A stretch of 64,000 nt of DNA from VAZQ01 sp963771845 (GTDB lineage Bacteria; Pseudomonadota; Alphaproteobacteria; Rhizobiales; Xanthobacteraceae). Of the stretch, positions 35,700-44,329 are shown one piece after another. The number at the start of each line of letters is the position of its first letter. The stretch's first letter is position 1. Location: assembly GCA_963771845.1 (NCBI GenBank), contig CAVYVC010000044.1:1-64000 (forward strand). The letters run 5' to 3'. The notes beneath the pieces are model-generated. The model saw only the letters and a list, made by a program, of their open reading frames with translations. It ran no database searches and was not told the origin of the DNA. The translations under genes and the position numbers were made by a program.

Positions 35700-36680
35700 T
35701 CACTGCGGCTTGATGCCGGCAAACTTGATCACGTTGGTCCATTTGTCGATATTTTCGGCGATGAACCTGGCGAACTCGTCCGGCGAGTTCGGCGGCACCG
35801 CCACGGCGCCGAGATCGGCGAACCGTTGCTTGATGTTCGGATCGAGCACCGCAGCGTTGGTCTGCTTGTTGAGCGTCGCGATTATCTCAGACGGTGTGCC
35901 CTTAGGGACGCCGAAACCGATCCAGCCAGCCGCCTCGTACCCCTTGAGGAAGCTGTCGATCGTCGGCACGTCCGGCAGGAATGGAAGCCGCTCTGTCGTC
36001 GTCACGCCCAGCGCCCGGAGCTTTCCTGCCTTGATCTGCGGCAGCGAGGTCGGCGTAACGTCGAACATCACCTGCACCTGGCCCGCGACGAGATCAGTGA
36101 CCGCCGGCGTCGAGCCCTTGTAGGGGATGTGTGTCAGGTCCACGCCAGCCATGAACTTGAACAGCTCTCCCGCGATATGCTGCGGACCGCCGATGCCCGC
36201 CGAGGCCATGTTGAGCTTGCCGGGATTGGCCTTGGCGTAGGCGATGAACTCGGGGATGGTCTTGGCCGGCACCGAGGGGTGGACCTCCATGACCAGCGGG
36301 ACGCTCTCGACCTTCCCGACCGGGGCGATGTCGCGGACAAAGTCGAAGCTGAGCTTTTCATAGAGCGCGACGTTGATCGCGTTCTGCGAATTCACAAGCA
36401 GCAACGTGTAGCCATCGGGCGGCATGCGGGTCACGGCTTCGGTCGCGATGTTACCGGCGGCGCCCGGCCGAACCTCGATGAGGAATTGCTGCCCAAGCTT
36501 TTCCGACAGGTATTGCGCGATCAGGCGCGCGACGATGTCGGACGCGCTGCCGGCCGCCTGGCCGACGATGATTTTCACCGGTGACGACGGATAGGGTTGC
36601 GCCATCGCGATGTGCGACCCAGCCGGCAGTGCGGCAGCGCCCGCTGCGAGATGCAGGAATTTGCGGCGGGAAAGTCTCAT
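35700..36680 (-). CDS. Bug/TctC-family substrate-binding protein
   Basis: The 326-residue protein has a Tat-like leader (MRLSRRKFLHLAAGAAALP, then AMAQ). The Bug blocks are VKIIVGQAAGSASDIVARLIAQ, LIEVRPGAAGNIATEAVTRMPPDGYT and NMASAGIGGPQHIAGELFKF, then LTHIPYKGSTPAVTDLVAG. It closes with IDKWTNVIKFAGIKPQ. It lies 39 bp from the MBL gene on the same strand. No permease is nearby. It is close in layout to the gene at 48479-49453, and the two may be paralogues. Confidence 0.9.
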   Translation of the reverse strand: MRLSRRKFLHLAAGAAALPAGSHIAMAQPYPSSPVKIIVGQAAGSASDIVARLIAQYLSEKLGQQFLIEVRPGAAGNIATEAVTRMPPDGYTLLLVNSQNAINVALYEKLSFDFVRDIAPVGKVESVPLVMEVHPSVPAKTIPEFIAYAKANPGKLNMASAGIGGPQHIAGELFKFMAGVDLTHIPYKGSTPAVTDLVAGQVQVMFDVTPTSLPQIKAGKLRALGVTTTERLPFLPDVPTIDSFLKGYEAAGWIGFGVPKGTPSEIIATLNKQTNAAVLDPNIKQRFADLGAVAVPPNSPDEFARFIAENIDKWTNVIKFAGIKPQ

Positions 36681-36783
36681 GGCGTTCGGACGGCACCTAT
36701 CAGTTTGCCACCTTCAATCAACGGCTGATCAATTTTAAGCTTAGGCCCAGGTCAGCACAATGGCGCCGAAGGCAACGGGGCCG

Positions 36784-36899
36784 AAGACCGCGAAGGCGCT
36801 CGGCCTCTCGATCCCGCCCACGGTACTTGCCCGCGCCGACGAGGTGATCGAATGAAGAGGCACGATTTTATCACGCGGGCCGGCAGCGCGGCGACGTAG
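36784..36899 (+). pseudogene. Relic of ABC_sub_bind genes (C-terminal end plus N-terminal stub)
   Basis: Bases 36784-36855 read KTAKALGLSIPPTVLARADE followed by VIE and a stop. This is the exact C-terminal signature of the ABC_sub_bind proteins at 30682 and 39524. Overlapping the stop as ATGA, bases 36852-36899 read MKRHDFITRAGSAAT and a stop, an N-terminal leader of the same family cut short. Nothing upstream continues the first gene. It is what remains of two tandem family members. Confidence 0.75.
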
Positions 36900-36941
36900 C
36901 CACTTGTCTGCACCGCAGGCTCCGCGTGACTTTCCGCGGCG

Positions 36942-38210
36942 CTATTCAAGATATTTACTCGGCGGGAAATCGCGCGAAAAAACCGGCTGCGTGAGGAATT
37001 TTGCGGGATCGTACGTCCAAAACTGGCTCACCTGCGGATAGGTTTTGAGGATGGTGTTAACGAGCTTTCCATTCACGCGCGTCACTTTGCGGATGTAGAT
37101 ATCGAGAACAGGCGTCGCATACTCGTCAAGCCGCACGGGTCCGATTGGTCCATGGCTCAAGCGGACATCGTGCATTGCCTTGAGGAAAGCCGCCGCGTCA
37201 GCGGTGTCGCCGCCGGTAGCTTTGAGCGCTTCCTCGATGATGAGGAGCGCCGTGTAAGGACCAGCAGTGTAAAAACCGGGATCGTGTTGATAGTCCGCGT
37301 TGATGCCGGCGACGAATTTCTTGTTGTCCGCTGTATCGAGCCCAGCGGCGTACCAACCAGCGGTGAAGGTATCGAGCGCCTCGTCGCCCATCAGCTTGAG
37401 AATGCCCTCGTCGGTGCTCGTTGTATTGCCGAGTACGGCGACTTTCCCTTTTAGCCCGTACTCATTGAATTGCTTGAGGAAGCGCAGCGGATTGCTGCCG
37501 GCGAAGCCGATATAAATCCCGTCCAGGTCTGGTTTGATCTGCGCCAGGTACGGTGCATACTCCGGAGCGTTGAGCGGTGGCCAGAGTTTCTGCACGATCT
37601 TGCCGCCGGCCGCTTCGAAAGCAAGCTGGAACCCACCGGCGCCCTCGTGGCCATACGTAAAATCTTCCGCGACAATCCCCATTCGCTTGCAGCCCAATGT
37701 CTTGGCCGCGTAATCGCCCAGCGGATAGGTCACTTGCGGCGCTGTGCCGAAGGCGTGCAACACCCACGGGTGCACCGCGTGACTCTTCAGGTCGACGGTT
37801 GCTGCCGAGGTCGTGGTGATGAGCGGCACTTTGGTGTCGCGAATATAGCTGTCGACCGCCAAGGCCTCGTTGGTCGCCAACGGACCGATCATCACCGGGA
37901 CCTTGTAGCGTTCGACCAGCTCCTGGGTCTTGGTCCTCGCAAGCGCAGGGTTGCCGGCAGTATCCTGCGTGATCAGCTCGACCTTGCGTCCCGCGATCAT
38001 TCCACCGCGCTCTTTGAGATAAAAGGCTGCGCCCTCCACCTGTTGCTTGCCGCCGGCAGCAAGCGGGCCGGTATTGACGGTGAGAAATCCGATTTTGAGC
38101 GGCTCCGACACCTGCGAAAATCCTCGCAGTGATGGCAGCGCGCTGAGAGCTGCTCCACCCACGAGCAACGCGCGGCGCGAGATCGCAGGTTTACCGTCCT
38201 TGCGTGGCAT
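36942..38210 (-). CDS. Branched-chain amino acid-type ABC substrate-binding protein (Peripla_BP_6)
   Basis: The 422-residue protein has a Tat-like leader (AISRRALLVGGAALSALPSL). It then has the type I periplasmic-binding fold: LKIGFLTVNTGPLAAGGKQQVEGAAFYLKER-like opening, VPVMIGPLATNEALAVDSYI and ITTTSAATVDLKSHAVHPWV. KRMGIVAEDFTYGHEGAGGF marks the hinge region. Proteins of this group bind amino acids, amides or aromatic acids. No liv permease genes are adjacent. The ligand is unknown. Confidence 0.87.
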   Translation of the reverse strand: MPRKDGKPAISRRALLVGGAALSALPSLRGFSQVSEPLKIGFLTVNTGPLAAGGKQQVEGAAFYLKERGGMIAGRKVELITQDTAGNPALARTKTQELVERYKVPVMIGPLATNEALAVDSYIRDTKVPLITTTSAATVDLKSHAVHPWVLHAFGTAPQVTYPLGDYAAKTLGCKRMGIVAEDFTYGHEGAGGFQLAFEAAGGKIVQKLWPPLNAPEYAPYLAQIKPDLDGIYIGFAGSNPLRFLKQFNEYGLKGKVAVLGNTTSTDEGILKLMGDEALDTFTAGWYAAGLDTADNKKFVAGINADYQHDPGFYTAGPYTALLIIEEALKATGGDTADAAAFLKAMHDVRLSHGPIGPVRLDEYATPVLDIYIRKVTRVNGKLVNTILKTYPQVSQFWTYDPAKFLTQPVFSRDFPPSKYLE

Positions 38211-38534
38211 GCTCGAACCCCATGGAATTTTTTCAGCTTTTCCTGACGAGCAGAAACGCCAACAGGATCATGAGCCGGTTCACTATTGCCGACAAGTACA
38301 AACCCGCCGAATTTCGCGTCAGCCATGGATGGACTTTCTGGTCGCCAAAAGTACATCGTACATCTGACCCGCTTGCATCCGTCCGCATTACTCCGAGTCG
38401 TGCCACGGCGGTCATTAGCCAAGCGCCATAGCTCTCCGGCCGCGCCGCGTGAACCAATTTGGCTCGCATGCCCACTGACCGGGCTCTGCAGCGTAGGGTA
38501 GGATGACGGTGCCGGGGATCGGAGCTGAGGTTGC
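38211..38534. other. Spacer between divergent solute-binding protein genes
   Basis: About 320 bp. It contains only short frames on both strands. It probably holds the promoters of both flanking genes. The sequence ccggggatcggagctgaggt lies just ahead of the plus-strand gene. Confidence 0.4.
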
Positions 38535-39524
38535 ATGCGGTCCGATATTTTGAGACGACGCGATCTCATTGCCCTTCTCGGGGGCGCGATGGCGTGGCCG
38601 CTCGCGGCACGAGCGCAGCAAACCTCGAAGCTGCCGACCATCGGGCTATTGGGCGCGGGCACGCGTTTAGGCTGGAGCGACTGGGTCGCCGCTTTTGTGC
38701 AGCGCCTGCGGGAACTCGGCTGGATCGAGGGCCGCACCGTCGCGATGGAGGTTCGCTGGGCTGAGGGAAGCCCCGAGCGCTACACCGAGATCGCGGCCGA
38801 GTTCGTCCGGCTCAAGGTAGACGTCATTGTTACGGTAGGAAGCGCAGTTGTTGCGGCAAAGCAGGTAACATCTGTCATTCCCATCGTCTTCGCGGCGGCT
38901 GTGGACCCGCTTGGGATGGGCTTAGTCGCGAGCCTGGCTCGGCCGGGCGGTAATGTCACCGGGCTGTCGATGCAGTCAGCCGAATTTGCCGGCAAGCGAC
39001 TGGAATTATTACGCGAAGTTCTCCCCGGTCTCCGCCGATTGGCGGTCATTGGCAACGGCAATTATCCCGCCGCGGTACTGGAGATGGGCGGGGTTCAGGC
39101 AGCGGGCCGCACGCTCGGCGTCGACGTCGACAAATTCGAAATCCGGCGCGCCGAGGATATCGCCCCGGCCTTCGAGGCGTTCAAGAACGGGTCGCAGGCC
39201 CTGTACCTTTGTGGCGATGCGCTGTTAAACGCCTATCAAACTCGCATTAACATCCTGGCCGTAGGAGCGAAACTGCCTACGATCTACCCTAGCCGCAATT
39301 TTCTCGAATCGGGAGGTCTCATATCCTATGGAGTAAATAACGCGGACTTATTTCGCCGCGCTGCCGACTATGTCGACAAAATTCTGCGCGGGGCCAAGCC
39401 GAGCGACCTTCCTGTCGAGCAGCCTACCAAATTTGAACTCGTCTTCAATCTGACCACCGCCAAGGCGCTTGGCCTCGAAATTTCACCGACTCTGCTCGCC
39501 CGCGCCGACGAGTTGATTGAATAA
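38535..39524 (+). CDS. ABC transporter substrate-binding protein (ABC_sub_bind family)
   Basis: The 329-residue protein begins MRSDILRRRDLIALLGGAMA, then WPLAARAQQ. It has KLPTIGLLGAGTRLGWSDWV, LGWIEGRTVAMEVRWAEGSPERY, ARPGGNVTGLSMQSAEFAGKRLELL and the closing TAKALGLEISPTLLARADE. It is a paralogue of the protein at 29702-30682 and of the relic at 36784. It is an orphan receptor with unknown ligand. Confidence 0.88.
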   Translation: MRSDILRRRDLIALLGGAMAWPLAARAQQTSKLPTIGLLGAGTRLGWSDWVAAFVQRLRELGWIEGRTVAMEVRWAEGSPERYTEIAAEFVRLKVDVIVTVGSAVVAAKQVTSVIPIVFAAAVDPLGMGLVASLARPGGNVTGLSMQSAEFAGKRLELLREVLPGLRRLAVIGNGNYPAAVLEMGGVQAAGRTLGVDVDKFEIRRAEDIAPAFEAFKNGSQALYLCGDALLNAYQTRINILAVGAKLPTIYPSRNFLESGGLISYGVNNADLFRRAADYVDKILRGAKPSDLPVEQPTKFELVFNLTTAKALGLEISPTLLARADELIE

Positions 39525-39699
39525 AATTCGCTGCACGACCGCTGGGGCAATTGCACGCATTACCGCGCCGCTTTGGCCGTTTACAACAATATCTGCCGGA
39601 AGCTGCCTCATACACCGCGGCAATGAGCAGGGTTTTCTTTAAAACAGCAAGCACTGACAAGGGGCCTGCATCAAGCGCAACCGCCTAACGGGCATTATC

Positions 39700-40329
39700 T
39701 CACCTGCCGAGCAAAGTTTCAGTTCGCTCGTGCAACCGCTTGATCAAGCCTTCGGCGCCGCCTGCGGCGATTATGGAGGCGAATTCATCCCGGCGCGTCG
39801 CGAGATCGCTGATGGTTCCGTTGAGATAGATGTCGACCACACGCTCGCGGCGGACCAGGTAATTTATGCTCACGGTCCGGCCGTTGGTCTGCACCAGCTT
39901 TGTTTTGACGACTTCACCGCCGCCGCGTGATTCTGGAACCGTCTGCGGGTCGACGGTGAAGCTTTCGCCGGAATAATCTTTTATCTGACTCGCATAATCG
40001 GCAACGATGAACCGCGCAAACGCGTCCCGGACCGCCGCCTGTTGCTCGGGCGAAAAGGTTCTCCAGGCGGGCCCCACCGCCAGTCGCGTCATCGTCGGCA
40101 TGTCGAACACCGCCTCGAACACAGGCGTAAAACGCCGGTCGCGCTCGCGCACGCTGAGCCGCGCAGCCTGTTGGATCGTGGGCATGAGTTGCTGATAATA
40201 AGTCTGGATCTTGGCGACGGCAGCACTTGGCGTTTGCGCGCGCACTGGGAGCAAGCCGCAAAAGCCCAGTACTGCGACAGCCATGAGCCAGGTGACCGAG
40301 GCCCTCAGGCCGAGCTCGCAATCCCTCAT
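39700..40329 (-). CDS. hpnM: MlaC/HpnM-type phospholipid/hopanoid-binding ABC auxiliary protein
   Basis: The 209-residue protein has a signal peptide (VLGFCGLLPVRAQT) and an MlaC-like body: RFTPVFEAVFDMPTMTRLAVGPAWRTFSPEQ-type segment, FARFIVADYASQIKDYSGESF and VQTNGRTVSINYLVRRERVVDIYLNGTISD. MlaC proteins shuttle lipids across the periplasm; the HpnM subgroup occurs beside hopanoid genes. It is divergent from the HpnN-like gene across about 220 bp. The link with HpnN, MlaA and HpnL nearby supports the HpnM call, but MlaC cannot be excluded. Confidence 0.8.
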   Translation of the reverse strand: MRDCELGLRASVTWLMAVAVLGFCGLLPVRAQTPSAAVAKIQTYYQQLMPTIQQAARLSVRERDRRFTPVFEAVFDMPTMTRLAVGPAWRTFSPEQQAAVRDAFARFIVADYASQIKDYSGESFTVDPQTVPESRGGGEVVKTKLVQTNGRTVSINYLVRRERVVDIYLNGTISDLATRRDEFASIIAAGGAEGLIKRLHERTETLLGR

Positions 40330-40546
40330 TTACCCAATTCCACCACTGCCTGCAGGTGGTTTTCGTTTGATCAATCGCCGTCGCGTTTCGCTCTCACAAT
40401 CGCTTGCAAGAGCAGATTGTGGGCGCAAGCGCAGGCGTAAAAGCATCTGTCAAATTTTGCGGCTGGATTGAGGCTGCGTCATGGCGAGCGGCGTCAAAAG
40501 CTGGCCTTCATTTGCACATCATATCGAAGGCGAGTGACGCCGGCCG

Positions 40547-43369
40547 ATGAGCTCTTCCCCGAGGGCGGCATGCCACGTCAATCCGGGCTCGTATCCTACG
40601 CATGCACTCGTGAACAGCTCGCATCAAGATTTCCGTCCGATGACAACGCGTGCAGCGGCTGGCACCCTGGTGGCGGCCCCGGATGCCATTGACGCAATTG
40701 CTGTTCAACCGCGTGATACTGCCAGCCCCCAACACAGCCGCCACCCTTTATCCCTCCCCCGCTTGCGGGGGAGGGATAAAGGGTGGGCTGCGATCACACG
40801 GCTGGTGCAGCTGTCGAGTCGCTATGCCTGGCCGGTGATCCTCGGTTTTCTGCTCCTCGCAGTAGTGTCGGCGAGCTATTTCACGCGGCACTTTGCAATG
40901 ACGACCGACAGCAAAAAGCTCTTGTCGACCTCGCTGCCATGGCGCGAGCAGGAGAAGATGCTGGATGCTGCCTTTCCGCACCGGGCTGACCAGATCATCG
41001 CGGTAATCGATGCGACCACGCCGGAGGCCGCCGATGACGCCGCCGATGCGCTGGTGAACGGGCTTGCATCCAGGTCGGACGTCATCCGCAGCATCGACCG
41101 TCCCGATGGCGGCGAGTTTTTCGAGCGTAATGGCATCCTCTTACTCGGTCTGGAGGACGTACAACGTACAACCGCAGACCTGATTTCTGCGCAGCCCTTT
41201 CTCGGAACGCTGGCCGCCGATCCGACGTTGCGCGGTGTTTTTCGCACATTGTCGCAGTCGCTCGAAGGTGTGCGCCTGGGGAAAGTGAAACTGGAGGACA
41301 TCCAGCCGGCGGTCATAGCGCTTGCTGACGCATTGGAGCACCTGGCGAGCGGAAGCAATCCGGCTTTCTCCTGGCGCACGCTGATCGCTGGCCGGCCGCC
41401 GAAGCCCTCGGAGCTTCGTCGCTTCGTGAACATCGAGCCGATCCTCGATTTCAGTGATTTGCAGCCCGGGCGTAAAGCAACGGCGGTGATCCGCGATGCG
41501 GCCGCCCGCCTCGGCCTCACGCCCGAACAAGGCGTGAAGCTGCGTCTCACCGGACCGGTTGCGCTTGCGGACGAGGAGTTTGCCTCGGTCGCGGACGGCG
41601 CAGTCGTCAACGGCGTCATCACGTTGCTTCTTGTCGGCCTGGTGCTGTGGCTCGCACTGAGAAAGGCACGCATCATCCTGGCCGTTTTTGTGAATCTCGT
41701 CTTCGGACTGGTTTATACAGCCGCCGTCGGCCTATGGATGGTAGGAGCGCTGAACCTTATCTCGGTCGCATTTGCCGTGCTCTTTGTTGGCCTCGGCGTT
41801 GATTTCGGCATTCAGTTCTGCGTCCGCTACCGCTCCGAGCGGCATGGGTCCGGCGATCTCAATCAGGCGGTTCTGGCGACGGCACGCGGAATTGCGGCGC
41901 CGCTTGTGCTCGCAGCCGTGGCGATCGCGACCGCGTTCTGCTCGTTCCTGCCGACCGCATATCGAGGCCTTTCCGAGCTCGGCCTGATCGCCGGAGTGGG
42001 CATCATCATCGCGCTCGCAACGACATTGACCCTGCTTCCGGCCTTGCTCACGGTGCTCAAACCACCCCCTGAGCAGAAGCCGATCGGTTATGCCGCACTG
42101 GCGCCTTTGGACCGTTTTCTGGAAAAGCGTCGCAACTGGATAGTCGGGACGACGCTGGCCGCAACAATTCTTGGTTTGCCGCTCCTTGCTGGTTTGCGCT
42201 TCGACTTCAATCCACTCGATCTGCGCGCGCAGGATACCGAGTCGGTCGCGACATTACTCGACTTGATGAAGATTCCCGATACGAGCCCCGACACCGTCGA
42301 CGTGCTCCGAAGCAACCTCACCCACGCCTCGGCGACTGCAGCGGAGCTGCGGAAATTGCCGGAGGTCGGCAGGGTGGTGACGCTGCAAAGTTTCGTTCCC
42401 GAGGATGAGGAGGCCAAGCTCGCCCTGATCGACGACGCGAGTTTTTTCTTTCAGAACACACTTAGCCTCGACGAGGTTGATCCCGAGCCGACGCCGGCAG
42501 AGACGGCAGAGGCGATCAGGAACCTGGTCCGTGACCTGTCCAATTCGGCGGGTGAACTCAACAGTCCTGCCGCGGCACAGGCGCGCCGCCTCGCAATCGC
42601 GCTCGCGCCGCTTGCAACCGGGCCGGCGGCTGCGCTGGACGCAGTGCGGCACGCTCTGATCCCGCCGCTGAGCACGACGCTTCGTCAGGCAAGATATCTG
42701 CTTTCCGCCGAGCACGTGAGCATCGAGACTCTTCCACCGATCCTGAAGCAGGCCTGGATGTCCGCCGACGGGCGAGCCCGGATCGAGGTGGCGCCGAAGG
42801 CAGACGCCAACGACAATGCGTCCCTGCAACGCTTCGTCATGGCAGTCCGGACTGTCACACCCGATGCCGCCGGAAAGCCGATCTTCGCCATCGAGGCTGC
42901 ATCGAGCGTCGTTTCCGCATTTGTCCAGGCCGGCATCTTGTCGGCAGTGGCGATTGCATTCGTCCTGTTCGTTGCACTGCGCCGTTGGGTAGACGTTGCA
43001 TTGACTCTGGTGCCCCTGCTTGTTGCCATTGTCGTCACGCTGGAAATCTGCGTACTGATCGGGCTGGAGTTGAATTTCGCCAATATCATCGCGCTGCCGC
43101 TTCTTCTCGGTGTCGGCGTCGCCTTCAAGATCTACTATATTGTTGCTTGGCGTTGCGGTGAGACGAACTTCCTGCAATCGAGCCTCACGCGAGCCGTGTT
43201 CTACAGTGCCGCCACGACCGCCATCGCATTCGGGAGCTTGTGTTTCTCACACCACCCCGGAACATCGAGCATGGGCAAGCTCATGGCCCTGTCGCTCGTG
43301 ACGACCCTCTCAGCCGCAGTCATTTTCCAGCCGGCTCTGCTTGCCACCCAGCAACAGAAGCGCGCGTGA
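40547..43369 (+). CDS. hpnN: HpnN-like RND/MMPL-family lipid transporter
   Basis: The 940-residue membrane protein has two MMPL/RND repeats. The first helix (YAWPVILGFLLLAVVSASYF) is followed by a large periplasmic domain and helices with VAFAVLFVGLGVDFGIQFCVRYRSER. The second repeat ends with FANIIALPLLLGVGVAFKIYY and FGSLCFSHHPGTSSMGKLM. HpnN moves hopanoids to the outer membrane in Rhodopseudomonas. The N-terminal 85 residues are unlike the family, and codons about 66-80 are the palindromic repeat (HPLSLPRLRGRDKG). The true start could be ATG 40547, ATG 40640 or GTG 40803, just before the conserved part. Confidence 0.82.
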   Translation: MSSSPRAACHVNPGSYPTHALVNSSHQDFRPMTTRAAAGTLVAAPDAIDAIAVQPRDTASPQHSRHPLSLPRLRGRDKGWAAITRLVQLSSRYAWPVILGFLLLAVVSASYFTRHFAMTTDSKKLLSTSLPWREQEKMLDAAFPHRADQIIAVIDATTPEAADDAADALVNGLASRSDVIRSIDRPDGGEFFERNGILLLGLEDVQRTTADLISAQPFLGTLAADPTLRGVFRTLSQSLEGVRLGKVKLEDIQPAVIALADALEHLASGSNPAFSWRTLIAGRPPKPSELRRFVNIEPILDFSDLQPGRKATAVIRDAAARLGLTPEQGVKLRLTGPVALADEEFASVADGAVVNGVITLLLVGLVLWLALRKARIILAVFVNLVFGLVYTAAVGLWMVGALNLISVAFAVLFVGLGVDFGIQFCVRYRSERHGSGDLNQAVLATARGIAAPLVLAAVAIATAFCSFLPTAYRGLSELGLIAGVGIIIALATTLTLLPALLTVLKPPPEQKPIGYAALAPLDRFLEKRRNWIVGTTLAATILGLPLLAGLRFDFNPLDLRAQDTESVATLLDLMKIPDTSPDTVDVLRSNLTHASATAAELRKLPEVGRVVTLQSFVPEDEEAKLALIDDASFFFQNTLSLDEVDPEPTPAETAEAIRNLVRDLSNSAGELNSPAAAQARRLAIALAPLATGPAAALDAVRHALIPPLSTTLRQARYLLSAEHVSIETLPPILKQAWMSADGRARIEVAPKADANDNASLQRFVMAVRTVTPDAAGKPIFAIEAASSVVSAFVQAGILSAVAIAFVLFVALRRWVDVALTLVPLLVAIVVTLEICVLIGLELNFANIIALPLLLGVGVAFKIYYIVAWRCGETNFLQSSLTRAVFYSAATTAIAFGSLCFSHHPGTSSMGKLMALSLVTTLSAAVIFQPALLATQQQKRA
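40741..40786. repeat. CCCCCACCC-family palindrome, copy 4, inside the hpnN reading frame
   Basis: The left arm 40741-40762 and right arm 40765-40786 are perfect 22-bp complements with a TT loop. Compared with copy 1, changes in one arm are matched by changes in the other (TATCCC with GGGATA), so the hairpin is preserved while the sequence varies. Confidence 0.9.
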
Positions 43370-43515
43370 TGTTTACGGCTGTGGCAAAAAAGTAACAGTC
43401 TAGCGATACACAACTGATAGCCTAGGGTCCACGATACGATACGCCGTAGCCTTGGGTTGCGGCGTAGATTGGCGCGTGCGGCATCGAGACCGCGACAGGG
43501 GATGAACAAAGAGTC

Positions 43516-44304
43516 ATGCGCTGCGCTCAAGGTCGGATCCGACGGGCGATCGCGTGCGTATTGTCGCTGCTCCTGAGCGCCTGCGCGGCAGCACATCGAG
43601 ACGCCTCGCTGCCAGTCAGCGATCCCAACGAGCAAACCAATCGTGAGGTGATGGCCGCGAACCAGGCCGTCTTGCGACCCGTGTCAGAGGCCGTACAGGC
43701 CGTGATTCCCGGGCCGGTACACGACCGCTTGCATGATTTCAATTCAAACCTGAAGGAGCCGCGCATCCTCGTAAACGACGTGCTGCAATTGCGTTTGGAA
43801 GCAGCGGCACATACGGCGGGCCGCTTTGTCGTGAATTCGACGGTGGGTCTCGGCGGCCTTCTCGATGTCGCGAGCCGCGAGGGCATTCCGCAGGAGAGCG
43901 GGGACTTCGGCCAGACTCTGTTTGTCTGGGGGGTCGGCGAGGGCCCGTACGTCGTGCTACCCTATCTGGGCCCCTCGACGCTGCGCGATGCAGTCGGCTC
44001 TACGGTCGATATGGTCGCCAACCCGCTCGGCTGGCTGATAGCAACGCAGATAGCCCTGACAACCACGCAAGTAGCCGTAAGCGCCAGCACCACAAGCCTG
44101 GATGCGGCGGATCGGCTGGGTCAATTGAAGATGGCGGAGGATGCCTCCATCGATTTCTACAGCTTTATCCGCTCGAGTTATTACCAGATGCGGCGCGCGG
44201 AGCTGCGCCAGGCGCTTGGCCTGCCCAACGTCGTCGAGTCTCCGGCCACCGCTGAGCTTGACGACCCGGCTGACGCTGGGCAGTCGGTTGCCGCCGCCCA
44301 GTGA
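43516..44304 (+). CDS. mlaA: MlaA/VacJ-family outer-membrane lipoprotein
   Basis: The 262-residue protein has a lipoprotein signal with lipobox LLSAC (Cys 23). The VacJ blocks follow: DPNEQTNREVMAANQAVLRP, RFVVNSTVGLGGLLDVASREGI, then FGQTLFVWGVGEGPYVVLPYLGPSTLRD-like segment. MlaA removes mislocalised phospholipid from the outer leaflet and hands it to MlaC. It lies 146 bp after hpnN on the same strand and probably works with the HpnM/MlaC-like protein. Confidence 0.9.
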   Translation: MRCAQGRIRRAIACVLSLLLSACAAAHRDASLPVSDPNEQTNREVMAANQAVLRPVSEAVQAVIPGPVHDRLHDFNSNLKEPRILVNDVLQLRLEAAAHTAGRFVVNSTVGLGGLLDVASREGIPQESGDFGQTLFVWGVGEGPYVVLPYLGPSTLRDAVGSTVDMVANPLGWLIATQIALTTTQVAVSASTTSLDAADRLGQLKMAEDASIDFYSFIRSSYYQMRRAELRQALGLPNVVESPATAELDDPADAGQSVAAAQ

Positions 44305-44329
44305 CGCGTCAACGTGACGTCACTTTCGA

